Positions 59,101-64,000 of a DNA stretch of 64,000 bases are shown one piece after another (within the stretch, counting starts at the first letter, position 1; each line of letters starts with the position of its first letter). This stretch comes from Burhinus oedicnemus (lineage: Eukaryota; Chordata; Aves; Charadriiformes; Burhinidae), in NCBI GenBank assembly GCA_008921705.1, contig VFFE01009197.1, positions 822,976 through 886,975 on the forward strand, given 5' to 3'. The position numbers and the translations under genes were made by a program. The notes under the pieces were generated by a model. It had not been told where the DNA came from. It was given only the letters and a program-made list of their open reading frames with translations, and searched no databases.

Positions 59101-60945
59101 TAATATTTCACCCTTCTTTATAATGTTATACCATATTCTGAGGACAAACAATCTAGATATTATTTTTTAAGTACGTGTCTGGCTTACATACTTCAAGTTT
59201 CTCTCTTCCCTTTTATAAGCTCTTTGTGGGTTTTTCGCTTGCTGCAAACAAGAAGCCAAAATGGCTATGTGGACATTACAGGCAGTTAAGAGTTGCGCAT
59301 GTAAGCTGTCAAAATGCACAGCAAAAGTATTTTGCCCAACAAATTTCAGGCAGCAGTTCAGACAGATAGCAGTGGTTACAGCCACTTGCTAGACCTCAGC
59401 CACCTATTCAGATGGGAGCCCCATACTTACCTGTATACACAGAGAAAGACACAAAATCCCAAGCTTCTAGTCCAAGAATGGAAACTTGGCTTCTCTTCTT
59501 TCCCTAATGAACATATTTAAACAGAAGGCTATTTAAAAAATAAATTATTAGATTAAACCACCTATTTTTGGTCATCTGTGGGAGTTCAGCCAAGGCAAAC
59601 CACTCACTTCTACCCAAGTAAACAACAGGTTCACAGAAGAGAAAATGCAGAGCAAAAATGGTGCAGTTAAATAGCTTGATAGTACATCAGTGTAGGTATC
59701 TTAATAAGTAGAAGCTGCTGAAATATTACAGTAGAATAAAAAACATATTGTAAAGAATGTGATTGGAAAACTCTAGGTCATCATATCAAGTGTGTTTTTA
59801 CTTGAACTGCTATTATCTATCCCAGTAACTTTAAAATTATTTGGAATGTCATTTTCTGAGGTTTTTCAAATCTAGATGTACATGTCAGAACTATGGATTA
59901 CTACATTAAATGATGACATTGAATCTTAAACCTAAAATTTAATTTATTTTATTAAAATAAGATAATCAGAGGAACCTTGGCTTACAATAAATGCATTTTC
60001 TCAGGAGCAATAAAAACAAAATTAAAACCCAAATCAGCAAGAAAAACTGTATATGCTCAGTTTCCTCTTGATAGTGCATCTCTTGGACGACAGCTTCAGA
60101 TGGGATGAAGACTACGTTCATTTTGCAGAAGTATACGGATAATGTTAATTAGCCTCTTCTCAGCCACAAAAGCCCGTCTTTCTGCACTTACCACCTCATT
60201 GGGCTGCAAGAAACAAGTCAATAGTACCAAAGTAAGCTGCTTAAGTTACTGAAGATGACCATAGCAAGACTGGCTAGCTTCCTTCTCTGAGCAGTACAGT
60301 TCAGAATATATTCCATTCTTTTGCAAGAGTTTTTCTTCTATGTGCAAAACTATTGCAAAACTATTTTGTGTTGAATTAGCATTTTAACTTATTTCATTGG
60401 CTTGATAAAAGCTCTTACGCAGGAGCTGATTTCCAGAAAGTTTTTTCCTCTTCCCTCAGTCTTGTTTGCAGATACCCATTTCAGGCAAAACTTCCCCAAC
60501 TTGAAGTGGCATATGGCATGGGGCAATCAAAGAGCACCGTAATGCATCATCTTTCCTTAAACACCGAGGCAAGCCATCCTTGCTGTAAAAAACACCAATT
60601 TATCAACAGATTCAAATCAATCCAGAAACACTGGCAAAGAAACATCCATTGCTTCTGTGTATGGGAAAAATAAGGCTCAAGTGCATCTATTAAAAAAATA
60701 GTAATAGATCTCTTGATTTATTGTCTGTTAACTATCCCAGTAAAAGAAACTGTAGAAAAAGGCAATGTGGAGCTGTGTCCCTGCAGGATAAGAACTGCAG
60801 AAATCCTTAGCAGCTTGTTCTTAAAACTGGGATGCAGGTAATCCTGCTGGCACTGATCCTGTACACTGAGGCATTAAAAGCACAAGTTCTGTCACTTCTG
60901 TTCTTTTCCCATCTCTGGAGAGAACAAGGGAAGGGGAGCACAATC
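56180..60945. other. Convergent 3' interval of MKRN2 (+) and RAF1 (-)
   Basis: Contains the 3' UTRs of both genes, probably overlapping or close. Plus-strand poly(A) hexamers after the MKRN2 stop: ATTAAA 56,764, AATAAA 59,539, 59,735, 59,986 and 60,009. Minus-strand AATAAA for RAF1: 60,717-60,722 and a doubled one at 59,943-59,953. A GC-richer patch lies at 57,225-57,440. No coding exon is firmly supported. Confidence 0.6.
59943..59953 (-). terminator. Candidate RAF1 poly(A) signals (two overlapping AATAAA)
   Basis: On the minus strand two AATAAA hexamers overlap by one base about 1 kb after the RAF1 stop. A 3' UTR near 1 kb would fit what I recall for vertebrate RAF1. A nearer AATAAA at 60,717-60,722 is an alternative. 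Predicted only. Confidence 0.45.

Positions 60946-64000
<3,055 letters not shown>

Noticed and set aside
60456..60599. 45-codon minus-strand open stretch with a splice-like acceptor in the RAF1 3' region
   Set aside because: Open length is easily reached by chance, it has no donor partner and it most likely is RAF1 3' UTR.

Overview
The window is from a bird nuclear genome. Two CR1 LINE 3' ends with typical avian endings, an avian ERVL-type LTR, small introns and a conserved vertebrate gene block all point there; the species cannot be named from the sequence. Four protein-coding genes are supported by exon-by-exon translation with GT-AG splice sites: TSEN2 (+), MKRN2OS (-), MKRN2 (+) and the 3' end of RAF1 (-). 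This is the same order and orientation as in mammals, where PPARG lies on the far side of TSEN2. No PPARG exon was recognised here.

Positions 1 to about 25,800 hold no gene I can support. They are AT-rich sequence with scattered low-complexity tracts, two old MIR-like SINE fragments (about 13,261-13,413 and 25,013-25,125), one degraded CR1-like fragment (about 23,935-24,265) and a short tandem repeat (10,441-10,482). A CpG-island promoter follows at about 25,870-26,500, carrying a perfect 22-bp inverted repeat that places two NRF1-type motifs head to head. TSEN2 then runs to its stop at 36,694 (11 coding exons, 463 codons, all three catalytic residues present).

TSEN2 is tail-to-tail with MKRN2OS, whose stop is at 40,090-40,092. 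MKRN2OS has four coding exons (212 codons); the last has no ATG and is found only by following the splice. Its ATG at 44,895 is 199 bp from the MKRN2 ATG at 45,095, so the two share a bidirectional CpG-island promoter. MKRN2 (eight exons, 417 codons) carries the full makorin set: two C3H1 fingers, a third finger with the makorin Cys-His stretch, a C3HC4 RING and a fourth C3H1 finger. Its introns hold an ERVL-type LTR that ends about 17 bp before exon 2 and two CR1 3' ends.

MKRN2 and RAF1 are convergent with 4.8 kb between stop codons, and their 3' UTRs may overlap. RAF1 is represented by its last two coding exons and the first-met 47 bases of the exon before them; the rest lies beyond position 64,000.

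Functionally the genes are a tRNA splicing endonuclease subunit, a RING E3 ligase, a kinase of the RAS-MAPK pathway and an uncharacterised protein. Their adjacency is conserved synteny, not a pathway. No undescribed system was found. The most interesting items are regulatory or structural: the palindromic TSEN2 promoter, the LTR next to the MKRN2 exon 2 acceptor, a stem-forming inverted repeat downstream of TSEN2, and a possible alternative terminal exon downstream of RAF1.
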